A stretch of DNA of 64,000 nucleotides from Tipula vernalis (Eukaryota; Arthropoda; Insecta; Diptera; Tipulidae). The translations under genes were made by a program, and so were the position numbers. Positions within the stretch are counted from its first letter, which is position 1. Each line of letters opens with the position of its first letter. The stretch spans positions 136,546,326 to 136,610,325 of the forward strand of contig OY282558.1 of assembly GCA_958295665.1 (NCBI GenBank). Direction: 5' to 3'. The notes under the pieces are model-generated. The model did not search any database, was not told the origin of the DNA, and saw only the letters and a list, made by a program, of their open reading frames with translations. Of the stretch, positions 53,401 through 63,886 are shown in pieces.

Positions 53401-55724
53401 TTTTATCGGAGACCGCTCGAATCTTTGACCCGTTAGGTCTATTATCACCTGTAACAATCCGGTTAAAGATTATGTTCCAGTCGCTGTGGGTGAAGGGCAT
53501 TGGCTGGGACGATGAGCTCCCTCGAGATATTTCAGAGGAATGGTGTTTCATTCGAGATCAACTTACCGAATTAACCAATTTAAAGTTTCCACGATACATA
53601 CATGCAACTAAAGGGCTAGAACTCCATGGATTCGCGGACGCCTCGAAGGAGGCATATGCAGCGTTAATATACGCACGAGTAATAGAGGGTACGACTGTGC
53701 ACACCAATTTAATTGCAGCCAAAACTAAGGTAGCCCCAGTTAAGGTTGTTTCGATCCCACGTCTGGAGCTAAACGCTGCTGCTTTATTAGTTCGTCTTTT
53801 AGAATCTGTCCAAAAATCATTGCGCTTGTCCAATCATCCCAAAATCTATTTGTACACAGATTCCACAATCACGCTGGATTGGTTATCTAAGCCTCCTAAC
53901 ACATGGAAAACATTCATAGCAAATCGCACATCCAAAATTCTTACATGTACGAACCGAAACCAATGGCATCATGTCTCGTCCAAGGAAAATCCTGCGGATT
54001 GCGCGACGAGAGGTATGTTACCGAAAGAATTCCGTCACCAGAAGTCCTGGTTTAAGGGTCCCGAATTCCTACTTAATCACTCCTTTAGTCCTCCGGGTGA
54101 AAAGATAAGGCTTCAACTACCTTCTTACAACAATCGAGAATTCAGCTGCAAGCTCTCCGCGACACCGAAACGTGAATCCATTATTGAGGAGATAATGGAA
54201 GGGAGAGCAAACTATCGAAAACTAACAAGAATAATATCATTACTGTTAAGATTCAGCAGAAACTTAAAACTAAGCCCTCATCGCCGCGCATTAGATTCAT
54301 TGAGAGTATCCGAGATACGCGAGGCAGAGTTTACAATATTTCGCGATATCCAGGAAGGGATTTATACTAACGAAATCCGATCCTTAAAAACGTCAAAATC
54401 ATTACCAATTAATTCTAATCTGAATTCTTTTTTTCCATTTTTGGACGGCCACGGGCTGCTACGAGTTGGCGGCAGATTGGATCACTCAAATGTATCATAT
54501 GATATGAAACACCCTGTGATATTACCAGCATGTCATGCAATAGTCGAGCAAATGGTAAGGGAATTACACATCAAGCATCTGCATAGCGGACCGAAGTTAC
54601 TTATGAGCAGCATTGCCCAAAGATTCATGATTCCCCGCGCCAGGAATCTAATAAGGCGCATAATCCACCAATGCATAATTTGTCGGCGACATCGGGCTGA
54701 AATTCAACAGCAACTCATGGGTCAACTGCCATCTTGCAGAGTAAATCCTACCGCAAGAGCGTTCGTGCAAACTGGCATCGATTTGGCTGGCCCCTTCACC
54801 CTAAAAACACATCGTTCCCGAGGAAGTAAAACGTACAAGTCATACGTAGTTATCTTCGTTTGTATGGCAACTAAGGCCACAACTCTAGATTTAGTAACAG
54901 ACATGAGCACTGACAGTTTACTGGCAGCCTTAAGACGATTTTGTGCCGTTCGTGGAATACCTACCGATTTGTATTGTGACAACGGCACAAACCTAGTTGG
55001 AGCAAAAAGGGAATTAACCAGATTCTATACGGAGTACCTAACCCAAGCAGCAAAATCGAACATACTTAGTTGGTGCACCGATCAAAAAATACAATGGCAT
55101 TTTATTCCCCCAGCGGCTCCTACATTTGGTGGATTGTGGGAAGCCGCAGTAAAAGCTACCAAGTTCCATCTACGTCGCGTGATTGGAGAATCCATACTCA
55201 CCTACGAAGAGTACATTACTTTTCTTAAGCAGATTGAGGCCCTTCTTAATTCCCGGCCTCTAGAGGATCTTCATGATGGCGATTACAACCCTTTAACTCC
55301 CAGCCACTTCCTAATTGGTCAACCAATGACTCTATTACCAGAACCAGATGTCTCAACAATAAAAATCAATCGGTTAAGCAGATGGCAATTTCTTCAGTCC
55401 CTATTACAGGGCTTTTGGAACCGATGGTCATTGGAATATATGACTTCGTTAAACAAATTAAATAAATGGCACACACCGAACCACCAAATAAAAATTGGAA
55501 ATCTAGTGCTTCTCCGTGATCAACACGTAACCCCATCAAAATGGCCATTAGCACGGATTTATGATGTACATCCTGGAAAGGATAACCTAATTCGGGTTAT
55601 TACCGTCAAACTTCCAAATGGCAAGCTACTGAAACGACCAATAACCAAAATTAGTCTTCTACCAAGTTTTGACTCTAAGGAGTCAACCGCGGCGATATGT
55701 TCAGAAATGCAACCTGAAATTTAA
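50436..55724 (+). CDS. BEL/Pao gag-pol polyprotein, 1762 aa, intact
   Basis: ATG 50436 (MPLDDGLDRRSALIKRKS) is preferred over the in-frame upstream GTG because that extension is a T-rich low-complexity leader. Domains: gag (DUF1759-like, KLPRLSLPIFDGNYKYWQ, ~residues 120-260); CCHC knuckles (CFNCLSDEHIVSQC and CQKC, ~360-385); aspartic protease LLDSGSTHSF (~473); RT with VVFDASAKS, SADIEKMFRQI and YMDD (codons 53112-53123); RNase H (ELHGFADASKEAYAA, YTDSTITLDWL); integrase zinc H2C2 (HIKHLHSGPK...CIICRRH, ~1380-1415); integrase D in GIDLAGPF, D in YCDNGTN and E in FGGLWEAAVK; C-terminal DUF5641-like LRDQHVTPSKWPLARI. There are no stops or shifts. The last eight codons and stop lie inside the 3' LTR. 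There is no envelope gene. Confidence 0.95.
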   Translation: MPLDDGLDRRSALIKRKSVIKGQLTKIFNFVDSKGVNCSYDELNTRLSKVNELYNQFISVEEILFQLKPETESEMEELDDQFFPLVSKIQSLIRSINLQPVPKLDDSVDHSVHGNNFKSDFKLPRLSLPIFDGNYKYWQSFHDIFISTVHENTSLSPAQKFKYLLGQLRGPAYESVCHFRIDDANYVEALKRLIKKYDRKKAIVETYIREFLSQPKIGTNPSSANVLKLFDKIDETVRGLKSLGPKAVERDPWIIYLATEKLDEESKRIWKYETSENEFPTTDELLAFLSKRSDAIGESGAKRSYNPPSLPSTSRSFYVNPQPRCPLCTNKHHKLFTCSKFRNQDIDARRELIKRLNRCFNCLSDEHIVSQCKNTKSCQKCNKRHNSLLHIPQASTPQTSTTSCMVSQPAYSESGTPHRTKLSLPEISVEPTNSQTMVANYVEQNRRVVPILPTAEIEIEDSFGNWTKFRSLLDSGSTHSFVTESCVNHLKVPRSKANVSIDTLNNSQAGSSKGVSILKIRSCVDHDYIVSTRAYILPSICPRVPVEYVDEIKSHFRHLKPLADPNFTAPTHIDILLGCEHLFHALTDGRVAHKDTLIARNSRFGWIIGGSFRSDEPTTPNKGQLSVLHIQLKDDSLEWSGIEKLLQRFWETEEVNTKPSLTEEEFKSVKFFNEHVKFEGNRVSLPLPFIQRPPNLGDSLMQAQRRFYLLEKKLNSDPPLREAYVSFMKEYLALGHMEVIPDNEIAKKSHQLFYLPHHAVIRTTSSTTKVRVVFDASAKSTSGESLNNNLIVGPTIQDNLSDLLIRFRKHKFVVSADIEKMFRQIRIHPNDRDYQRIIWRENPQSAIQHYRLSTVTYGTSPAPFLATQTLHYIADKFSAEYPIGSDILKQDFYMDDLMSGGETLEATLQLQGEIINLLNQGGFKLRKWSANHPTLLESIPIENRELTSWEISDECKTISVLGINYDPIHDNFFFRLSLPNTIKFTKRSFLSETARIFDPLGLLSPVTIRLKIMFQSLWVKGIGWDDELPRDISEEWCFIRDQLTELTNLKFPRYIHATKGLELHGFADASKEAYAALIYARVIEGTTVHTNLIAAKTKVAPVKVVSIPRLELNAAALLVRLLESVQKSLRLSNHPKIYLYTDSTITLDWLSKPPNTWKTFIANRTSKILTCTNRNQWHHVSSKENPADCATRGMLPKEFRHQKSWFKGPEFLLNHSFSPPGEKIRLQLPSYNNREFSCKLSATPKRESIIEEIMEGRANYRKLTRIISLLLRFSRNLKLSPHRRALDSLRVSEIREAEFTIFRDIQEGIYTNEIRSLKTSKSLPINSNLNSFFPFLDGHGLLRVGGRLDHSNVSYDMKHPVILPACHAIVEQMVRELHIKHLHSGPKLLMSSIAQRFMIPRARNLIRRIIHQCIICRRHRAEIQQQLMGQLPSCRVNPTARAFVQTGIDLAGPFTLKTHRSRGSKTYKSYVVIFVCMATKATTLDLVTDMSTDSLLAALRRFCAVRGIPTDLYCDNGTNLVGAKRELTRFYTEYLTQAAKSNILSWCTDQKIQWHFIPPAAPTFGGLWEAAVKATKFHLRRVIGESILTYEEYITFLKQIEALLNSRPLEDLHDGDYNPLTPSHFLIGQPMTLLPEPDVSTIKINRLSRWQFLQSLLQGFWNRWSLEYMTSLNKLNKWHTPNHQIKIGNLVLLRDQHVTPSKWPLARIYDVHPGKDNLIRVITVKLPNGKLLKRPITKISLLPSFDSKESTAAICSEMQPEI

Positions 55725-56683
55725 AAACGAACCTGAAAATAAACCACCTACATACATCTCATTTGCTGGGCGGATTTAATCCACACCTGAACATCATAAA
55801 GCAGCCGCTAAAACATAAATATTAAATCATTTAACTTTATAATAATTTTTAGAATAATTTGTATACAAACTCATATTGAATCCCAATTATAATCCATAAT
55901 TTTTCCCACACAGTTTGTATTGTAATCCATAATTTTTCCATCACGTAACTTGACATCCAGTATTATAACCTAAAAACAAAAGAGAACACAGAGAATCATT
56001 TGATCACTAAAATAATTACCATTTATACTTATCTGAATTATTTGTCCATCAGACGCTTCTCTTGTTCCTATAATTTGTTGGCTGAAATTGTTAAAATAAT
56101 ATTTAGTTTAACTTTAGTTTTATATAGAATCATTTAACTTACCAATTTAATTGTTTACCTTTGTTTTGACAGTTCCAATTTGGGTACAAGCCGTGGAATA
56201 TTATATTAGGTATGATGTTACACGTTCAAAATTTGTACTAAAATTGTAATTGCTCAAATAAGTTTATAATGTCTATCAACAGATGACACTTTGTATATAA
56301 ATTGGAAATTTTCCGTAAAATATGTTTTTTGTATAATTTACCTTTAAAAGTGACAGTCGTGTGAAAGAAACCGTGTAGAGTGAACATTAACCTAAAAGAA
56401 AATTATAATTTATTAAATAAAAAATTGTTATTAAATTCACCATATTTACTCGAAGTATTTTCCGTAAAAATATTGTTTCTATTTAATCGTAAGAGTGAAG
56501 CCAGCGTGAATTTCTTACCCTAAGGAATTCATCATCACATTTACAAAATTTTCAACATTGTGTTTGATCCAGTGAAACCGGATTATTTATCCAAATTAAA
56601 ATAATTAATATTTTATTTGATCTACACGGATTCCGGTGTGTATTTATTGATCCAAAATAAATCACCATCAATCATTTCCGACA
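55698..56683 (+). repeat. BEL 3' LTR (986 bp)
   Basis: Direct copy of 49203-50188, followed by target duplication CAAT. Confidence 0.95.
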
Positions 56684-58467
56684 CAATGGTAAAACCTTTG
56701 AAAACTGTCCAGCAACAAAAACTGTCTGTTTGCGATCAGATAAATAGGACATTATTAAACTGATCGCGCTCGATGAAAACTTGAATTCATTACCTAATTT
56801 ATAAAACAATTTCATATAATTCACAGAGTCAAACGCTTTGCTAAAATCCAATAATACAAGAACAGTGAAAAATTTGGAATCACAGTTCCTACGAATGTCA
56901 TTACAAATACAAGTCAAAGCACTAGAAGTGCTATGGTTAGGTCTAAAACAGGATTGAAAAGGACACAACATTTGTTTATCATTTAAATATCTCATAATTT
57001 GATTTTTCAAAATTACCTCAAAACACTTAGAAATACAAGGTAATATACTTATAGGTCTAAAATCACTTAACGATTTTGGATCTGAAACCTTCGCAACCGG
57101 CAACACTTTAGAGATTTTCCAGTTTATCGGGAAAACAGATGTTGTTAAAATACAATTAAAAATATCGACAATGAACGGACAAATGTAAGGTAAAATTATC
57201 TTAATAAACTTTAATTGAACACCATCAAGGCCAACAGAATTAGACCTAATACTCATAAATGCTTTCAAGACTTCTTCAATGTCAACATTATAAAAGGAAA
57301 AACTGTCATGCGCATCATTAAACCAATTGAAACTATCGAGAGGAGGACTAGTTGTAGAGTTGCACGTCAGTGTTACATAGTCATTAAATTCATCAGGGTT
57401 AGGTACAAAACTATTAATTTTAGCTTTGGTGATACCAAGATCTTTGCAACATCCCCAAAAACCTGAGGGAGAATTTTTACACCTCATAAATTTATCACTA
57501 TAGAATTTAAATTTCGCTTTTCTAATTAAACTAGTTGTTATGTTACGGATCTTAATATAAATTGCACGCAATTCACTGGTACCTTTAAGTTCCAGGTTTC
57601 GTAAAGCAATATTCCGCTTCAAAATGGCCGATTCGATTTCATTATTAAACCACAGAGACTTACTTTTCCTGGAAATTTTAACAGTCGATGTAGGGACAGC
57701 ATTCTCAAATGAATATGTAACCAAGGAATTGAATAGATCAATTTTTAAATTAACGTCTGTTATTGAATACAAATTATCCCATGGTAACTTATTAACACAC
57801 TCTAACAATTTATCAAAATTCAATAAATTAAAATTTCTGAAAGAAATTAATTTAGGTTCCAATTCAATTACCATATCATTGACATTATAAGAAAAAGCCA
57901 GTAAATCATGATCTGAAATATGACCCAAACCCAATTGTAGCAAATTTAAAATTTTCAAATTATCACTATAGTAGCTACAACATGCGAAGTAAAACAAGTG
58001 GGTTGATCATTTAAAATTTTAAAACCAAATAAATCCAAAATATTTTTGAATTTATTGCCACCCCCCTTACAACCATTAAGATCAAAATTAATATCACCAC
58101 AGATTACTACATTATCATACATCGAACTAAATTTCATTAAAACATCAAAAAAATCATTCAAATTATAACACTTAGGTGGCTTATAAAAAGCAATAAGCAA
58201 AAATAAAGAGGATTTGAATCCAACTTCAAGTACCATAAACTCAAAATTTAATCCCTTTGACACACTCTTATCTAAAACTTTAATTTTCAAACCATGCCGA
58301 AAATATACGCATATTCCTCCACCCAGCTTGCCCAATCTATCGTTACGCAGAGAATTAAATCCATTAATAGCAACAGCTCTATCAGAAAAGCTTTCATCAA
58401 GCCAACTCTCAACTATACAAACAATATGCACATTAGCGTCATTTAACATAAATCTAATTTCATCCAA
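56684..58467 (-). pseudogene. LINE endonuclease and N-terminal reverse transcriptase
   Basis: 58467-57955 is the APE-type endonuclease: CIVESWLDESF (catalytic E region), LGGGICVYF and VICGDINFDLNG (D/N motif). A frameshift near 57990 leads into GHISDHDLLAFSYNV (the SDH motif). The linker runs ~57850-57400, with KSLWFNNEIE. RT follows: NSVGLDGVQLKFIK, DFRPISILPCISKCFEVI, CFRPNHSTSSALTC and LLDFSKAFDSVNY (motif A), then VFVAGQFSKVLPL at the BEL junction (~56684). The N-terminal ~20 residues of the endonuclease and all of ORF1 are missing. Confidence 0.85.
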
Positions 58468-61400
58468 CTAGATTGTGTTGCTCTTGATAGTGTTGTGTAA
58501 AGCTGGCCATGGGTAAAAATAGGTTCAGGAAAATAAATGCCGATTTTTTGAAATGTTTGTCCTTGTGCATTATTTATTGTCATTGCGTATGCAAGACGTA
58601 CTGGAAATTGATGTCTTATTAAATTGAAAGGTAATGCTGGATCGTTCGACGTATCTAAAGATATTCTTGGAATGAAATGTGTAGTACTCTTTACTGTGCC
58701 AGTTAAAATTTCAACTTTTATTACGTTCCTCTGTAAATCTGTGACTGCTAATCTTGTTCCATTACACAAACTGTTTTAAATAGATAGGTTTCGCATAAGC
58801 ATTACGATGGAGCCCTTTTTTAATTTTAAAATATGTGGAGGAAGACCAGAAGGATTTAACGAATTCAAAAATTCTGTTGGGAAATTCACTTGTAAATTAC
58901 TGTCATCGGTACCATCTTCTTTTTAACGGAATCTACTGAGCAAAAGGACACTTCTTCGGCATTTAAATTGTTCAATACTGTGTCATTTATATGACGAACA
59001 TTATCATTTTTAGGACAAAGAATCGCTCTCTGAGATATAGATGCCACATCTCCTGGAGTAAAGTTATTGCCAAATGTATCGGTAACGATATCGTCTGATA
59101 GAAATTCATTTGGTATATTTAGTAAATATTGTGTTTTTTTAATTGATTGATTGGAGCAACATTTACCATCGCCAATTGAAAGAAGCCATGTGCAAAAAGT
59201 TGGATCAGTGATTGCTCTCATATTTTGATCGAGCTTAAATATTTGAAAAAGTTTCCATAGTGGTGATTTTTAAATTGTAGCATTTACAACGCTGACACGG
59301 TTTCCTCCTCGGATAACAGGAAGAACTTGCCGAAAGTCGCCGCCTAATATAATAAATTTTCCACCGAAAGGTAAATTATTTTCATTAAGTCACGAAATAC
59401 TAAGTCAATAATTTCAAGAGCAACTGCAGGTGCCATAGGTGCCTCGTCCCATATAAGGCAATCAATTGATGTTAGTAACTTCCTTTTGTTTTATGATAAC
59501 TGAGGAAATTTAACGCAGTCAAGGTTTAAAGGCAGTGCAAAGGCAGAATGTGAAGTCATACCATGTGGCAGAAGATTTGCCGCAATTCCAGTCCATGCAA
59601 TACATAATGTTGTTTTATTAATTGTGCTGAGTTTTTGTATTAATGCTAGGTACAAAAATGTCTTTCCGCTACCTCCAGGGCCATCTAAGTAGAAATATTT
59701 CTGTGAATTTATACCTTGAATAGAGGACCAAATGTTTGAAGCAGCCATACGCTGTGCTTCGTTTAGATTATCCCAAAGATATGGTTCATTGTTAGGAATA
59801 CAAAGTGGTGCTGTAATAAGATTGGCATATATTTCTGAATTTGGTACTGGTAATACAGTAAAGGGATCAAACCCAACATCTTCACATAAATCTGGCAGCG
59901 AAATAATGCAGTTCGTTAACGCAGCATCTTTCCCTAGACCGCAGAATAAATGAAATCTTCAATCATATAATCTTTATAGTCGTTGAATAATTGTAATGGG
60001 TTTGAAGGATTGCAGTGGGGATCAATTTTGAAACGTCCAATAACCAAGATAACATTATTACCTAGTTTTGACTCTAACGAGTCAACGGCGGCGGTATGTT
60101 CAAACTAATTGGATCATATCGCGTTGACCCAATCCAGTTGTGTAACTTACCTTTAAGACCAGTCTCTCCCTAAAATAGAGACCAAAAATCTGGCATTCAT
60201 CAGTCAATCTGAAAGAGAAGAAAACTAGATCAACACAAAGAAACAGATCTTAAAAAAAAAAATAACAAATACTTATCTGATGCCACCAATCCTTAACTTT
60301 AAATAAATTGATCTGCAACACCAGTTAATACGTACACTAAAAAGGAAGGAAAATAATCAAAAATGGTTAAATATCTTATTATAGATTTAATTTTACTTAC
60401 AAATTTAATGTTTTTATTTGTTTGTTGTTCATTCGCAAGAACAACCCAAATTTTCTTGTTTTGTAGTGCTGTCAAATATTCAAAACAATTATGAACTACA
60501 CAAACTGTTCGAAACATAAAACTGGCCGAATTAAGGTCGACAAATTGTTATAAAGTATTCGCGCCATCTATACACACAACCATGAAGTTTCACGACAATA
60601 TTTCTATTGAGTGGTGTCAATATTTTCAATTTTTATTATTTTTAATTGCAATCAGTGAGTCGAAGTGACAACATAAAAGAAAATAAAGTGTATTTATAAG
60701 AAAAATTGTTGTGCGTGTTTTTAAACTGAGAAAACCAAGTTGGATTTGTCCCGAGTACATACCTTGTGGTGCCTAATACATAATTCAGCCTAATAAACGA
60801 GTGCACACGCCTACATTTGGTCGGTAATTGTAAGAAAAAGAGAGCGTAATGATTTTGGAAGCATATACTTCGAAGCTTCAGAAAGACAAAAATGCCATTC
60901 TGCAGAATCGTTTATCAAACCTCTAGCTCGAGCAGCTTCTCTGTAAGTTGAATATACTACATTTTCAAAACTTTTTAAGCTTTCGAAGGAAACAGCTTCT
61001 CTTCCTTTAACCGAAAGTAATAACAGTCGGAGGTGATACCGCTCAGTATCTTTTGGTGAAACTGCTGTTATTCTTCCTATAGCTTTATTGCCGTGATGTG
61101 AATTTGGGGATCGTTTTTCCAATTTTTTATTTTTAAATATGTAGTATATCGGTATGTCTTGATATAAATGATTATGTGCAGTTGGATCATTCAAGTTTAA
61201 ATCTAAAAACGATGTTAAAGTCGTCACTGCAATAGATTCACGTCGCAAATCATTTTCAATGCTATTCTCGTTAAAAAATATTGACTGCCCATCTTTCAAG
61301 TGCACAGAGATAGCATAACAATATTATGGGACTGACCATGAATTGGAAGTTCTTTGAGTTGCCGGGCTGCTTCTTGTGCACTAATGTAGCGACAGTTAAG

Positions 61401-63074
61401 ATACTACGAAATTTCATCGAAATCAACAACAGCTGTGGGATCATTATTAGAATAAAGTTGTACACCAATTCTAGCACAATCATGTCTTTTGGTAATATAT
61501 TTGTGAATATATTTTATGGCCTTAATTGTTGAACAAAGCTCAACATTTATATGAGCATTATATTTGCCCATGTATATTATGTTTTATTACCGTATCGTAT
61601 AGTTGCGGATGTGTAATTTTATTGGGAATTTGCAGCTGAAATGATTTTGTCCACATCTGCAGCTGATTTTAATTTATCCTCCTTACAGAGAGTAATGCAG
61701 AGAGCATGTGGAAGGCCACGTTTTTGGTGCTCAATGACATAAACGTAACTGCATGTTTTTCCAAACACATGGGATTTAGTAATATCGTTCAAAAACTCCT
61801 TTAATTTGAGATTGAACACTCGTGTAACTAAATCAGGGCGATCTGAAGCGTTTTGAAATGAATGTAGTTGCGATTTAATTTTTGGCCACGCTGGATTACA
61901 CGTAAACGTGATAAATAAATCGGGGCGCCCAAATTTTCTCAACATAGCCATATTGTCCTGATAAAGTTTTGACATAAAGCGTGGCCCACCAGTAAATGAA
62001 GATGGAAGTATGAATAAATTACCAATCCTTACATTGTTATCATTACTAAAGCTAATCATATGATCTAAAAGACCTTTGTACGAATCAATACGAAGAGCAT
62101 ATACAATACACGCGCATAAGCATATACAATATACTGCTGAATTAGCTTTCCCCCATAGTGAAGAGGGTTAAAAATTGTTGGTCTAATTGCTATTTTACAT
62201 GCGTAAAATTGTAGGACGGTGGTAGTATTTCGTACAACCGTAGAGTTCGTTGTATTATGAGGTATATTGGTAGCCCATCCAAAATCTCCATTAGGGTAAA
62301 AAAGAGGAAAAATCATTGGGTCCAAATGTTTGGATAGGAAGTTAATTCGCTTCATGCTTCTGCTATTGGTAGGATAAACAATGTGCAAAACATTACCAAT
62401 TGTTGTTATGATTTCTTTTAGGCAGGCTGAGTTATAATGATTATTCATACGAATATTGACAGCGGTATCAGTATCATAAAGAAATAGTTCAGCATACAAA
62501 ATATCGGCATCAGCAGTGTGGACGTTTCCCATATTCAAATTTAAGTCAATTGGAATATTATCAGCAGTTTTGTGGTAGACTTCACCAGAAAGTTTAAAGC
62601 AATAAACACTGCCATATATATTATGTATATTGGCTCCCATTGAAGCAAAGGCGTTAGAGTTGTTGTATTGCCTAATGAACTCACGGAAATTTCGGCTTTT
62701 GTGATCAGTACCAATGTATAGTTCTTTAATTTCAATTGGAAAATGTGCGTTGGAAGTAGGTAAATTAGACAACTTACCATTGTGGCAACAATTCGATTTA
62801 AGCTCACTTTTGAAGTGAACTGCAGCGCAATGGATGTATGTGAACGAAAGCGGTCCAAGATCATGTGTCTGGGGAAAAAAAATTCTGGAGATCCCGAAAT
62901 AGCCGACTTGAAAGTGGATTTGCGAAGTTAAAGATGAATTGTAGGTCTATTAATATCCACTTGGTGTTGTGAACGCCTCACTCGTTGCCGTTCATTTATT
63001 TCACTATTTCTTCTACGACGATAGCTTGTAATATATTCTTGTCTATTTCGTTTCATACTAATATTTCGGAACAT
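58443..63074 (-). pseudogene. Helitron Rep/helicase, interrupted and frameshifted
   Basis: The start is taken as ATG 63074 (MFRNISMKRNRQEYITSYRRR, then INERQRVRRSQHQ, a typical Helitron N-terminus). Zinc-like HFKSELKSNCCHNGK lies at ~62800. The Helitron_like_N domain spans 62772-62070 (IYGSVYCFKLSGEVYHKTAD; HYGGKLIQQYIVYAYARV). Rep lies at ~62060-61620 (FITFTCNPAWPKI, RGLPHALCITL). The helicase starts ~60000 (DYKDYMIEDFIY), with Walker A LDGPGGSGKTFLY at ~59660, and the C-terminal LAYAMTINNAQGQTFQKIGI and HGQLYTTLSRATQS end at ~58470. The second His of the HUH motif is Leu. A BEL fragment interrupts it at ~60023-60815, the LINE abuts its end, and several stops are present. Confidence 0.85.
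60023..60815 (+). mobile_element. BEL/Pao 3' fragment (pol end plus LTR) inside the Helitron
   Basis: 60030-60096 reads like the last codons of BEL pol (KRPITK, FDSNESTAAV-like) and parallels 55634-55697 closely. A ~719-bp LTR from TGTTCAAACTAATTGGATCA (60097) to CACACGCCTACA (60815) follows. The LTR sequence differs from the intact BEL, so it is another family member. The 5' part is missing. It lies between Rep and helicase coding of the Helitron. Confidence 0.75.
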
Positions 63075-63270
63075 TTAACTTTCTTAATTATACAATACTA
63101 TTTGTGATCACGAAAATCACATTAATTATTAAATCTAATTTCATCGAAAGTCGAACTGATTTGATGATGCGCAAAATTTTTAAATATTTGTTTTATTTAT
63201 CCCGACGTGTTTAATATACATAATATGATACGTCATATTACAATACTTATACATGTATATTAGTATTTAT
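63075..63270. other. Helitron 5' flank
   Basis: AT-rich sequence upstream of the Helitron start codon. The Helitron terminus was not identified. Confidence 0.35.
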
Positions 63271-63273
63271 TAC

Positions 63274-63886
63274 TGACAAAACCAACACTAATGTAATACT
63301 ACAAGCCTGATTCAGTGATGAAGCACGCAGATACTCTCTTACATTTAATACCATATAGTTGAAAGTGTTAGTGCGAAAATAGAATAAAAATACTCTCATC
63401 TAACCAATGACAATTAGTTTTTTTCATTATTAACATACCCAATTCTCCCTCCACAATTGGTTTGTTTTGTTTTATCTACAATTTGTATGTTTTTCTCACT
63501 CATTTATATAATCTGTCGATCACCACTACTTTCATGTATAAGCGCAAAATAAATTTCTAATATTGGTGACCAAAACCAACAAAAATGTTTATACAAGCCG
63601 TCTTGTTCGCTCCTTACACAGATCCTATCAAAAAAAATGTACACTAAATATATTTATGTATTGGTATTTATATATCGTAAAATACTTAGTTACGATGAAT
63701 TTATCACCTATACTTATTTGTTTTGTGTATATATACTTTCTGATTTATTTTATGCGCATTACTAATACTATACCTTAACGTACTTTTTTATACCTTAAGT
63801 GTTTGTACTGTTCGGCTTGTATAAACATTTTTGTTGGTTTTGTTGGTGACAATCAGGCTTGTAGTACATTAATGTTGGTTTTGTTA
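63274..63886. mobile_element. Nested hairpin (inverted-repeat) elements
   Basis: Outer arms: TGACAAAACCAACACTAATG at 63274-63312 with its complement at 63851-63886 (both carrying CTACAAGCCTGATT). Inner arms: GTGACCAAAACCAACAAAAA at 63566-63600 with its complement at 63813-63850 (TATACAAGCCG). Inner and outer arms are related in wording (TGAC-AAAACCAAC ... ACAAGCC), so one copy seems to sit inside another of the same family. There is no coding inside. Confidence 0.75.

Larger units (their letters stand above)
49203..56683 (+). mobile_element. Intact, young BEL/Pao LTR retrotransposon
   Basis: Two 986-bp LTRs (49203-50188 and 55698-56683) appear identical by eye. They start TGTTCAG and end CCGACA, and are flanked by CAAT at 49199-49202 and 56684-56687. 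Between them are a tRNA-Tyr-type primer site, one long open gag-pol frame and a short polypurine-like stretch. Length is 7481 bp. This is the youngest insertion in the window and may be mobile. Confidence 0.95.
48305..58467 (-). mobile_element. CR1/Jockey-type LINE, 5'-truncated, split by a BEL element
   Basis: LINE coding sequence on the minus strand in two parts: 58467-56684 and 49202-48305. They join exactly when the 49203-56687 insert is removed. The 5' end starts inside the endonuclease and abuts the Helitron helicase at ~58465, as expected for target-primed insertion into the Helitron. No clear poly(A) tail is visible at the 3' end. Confidence 0.85.

Noticed and set aside
51386..55554. 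ORFs on the minus strand and in other frames inside the BEL gag-pol
   Set aside because: Shadows of the intact 1762-codon frame.
60195..60215. Second hammerhead core (CTGATGA on the minus strand)
   Set aside because: No GAAA core or pairing stems at the proper distance; chance match within a BEL LTR.
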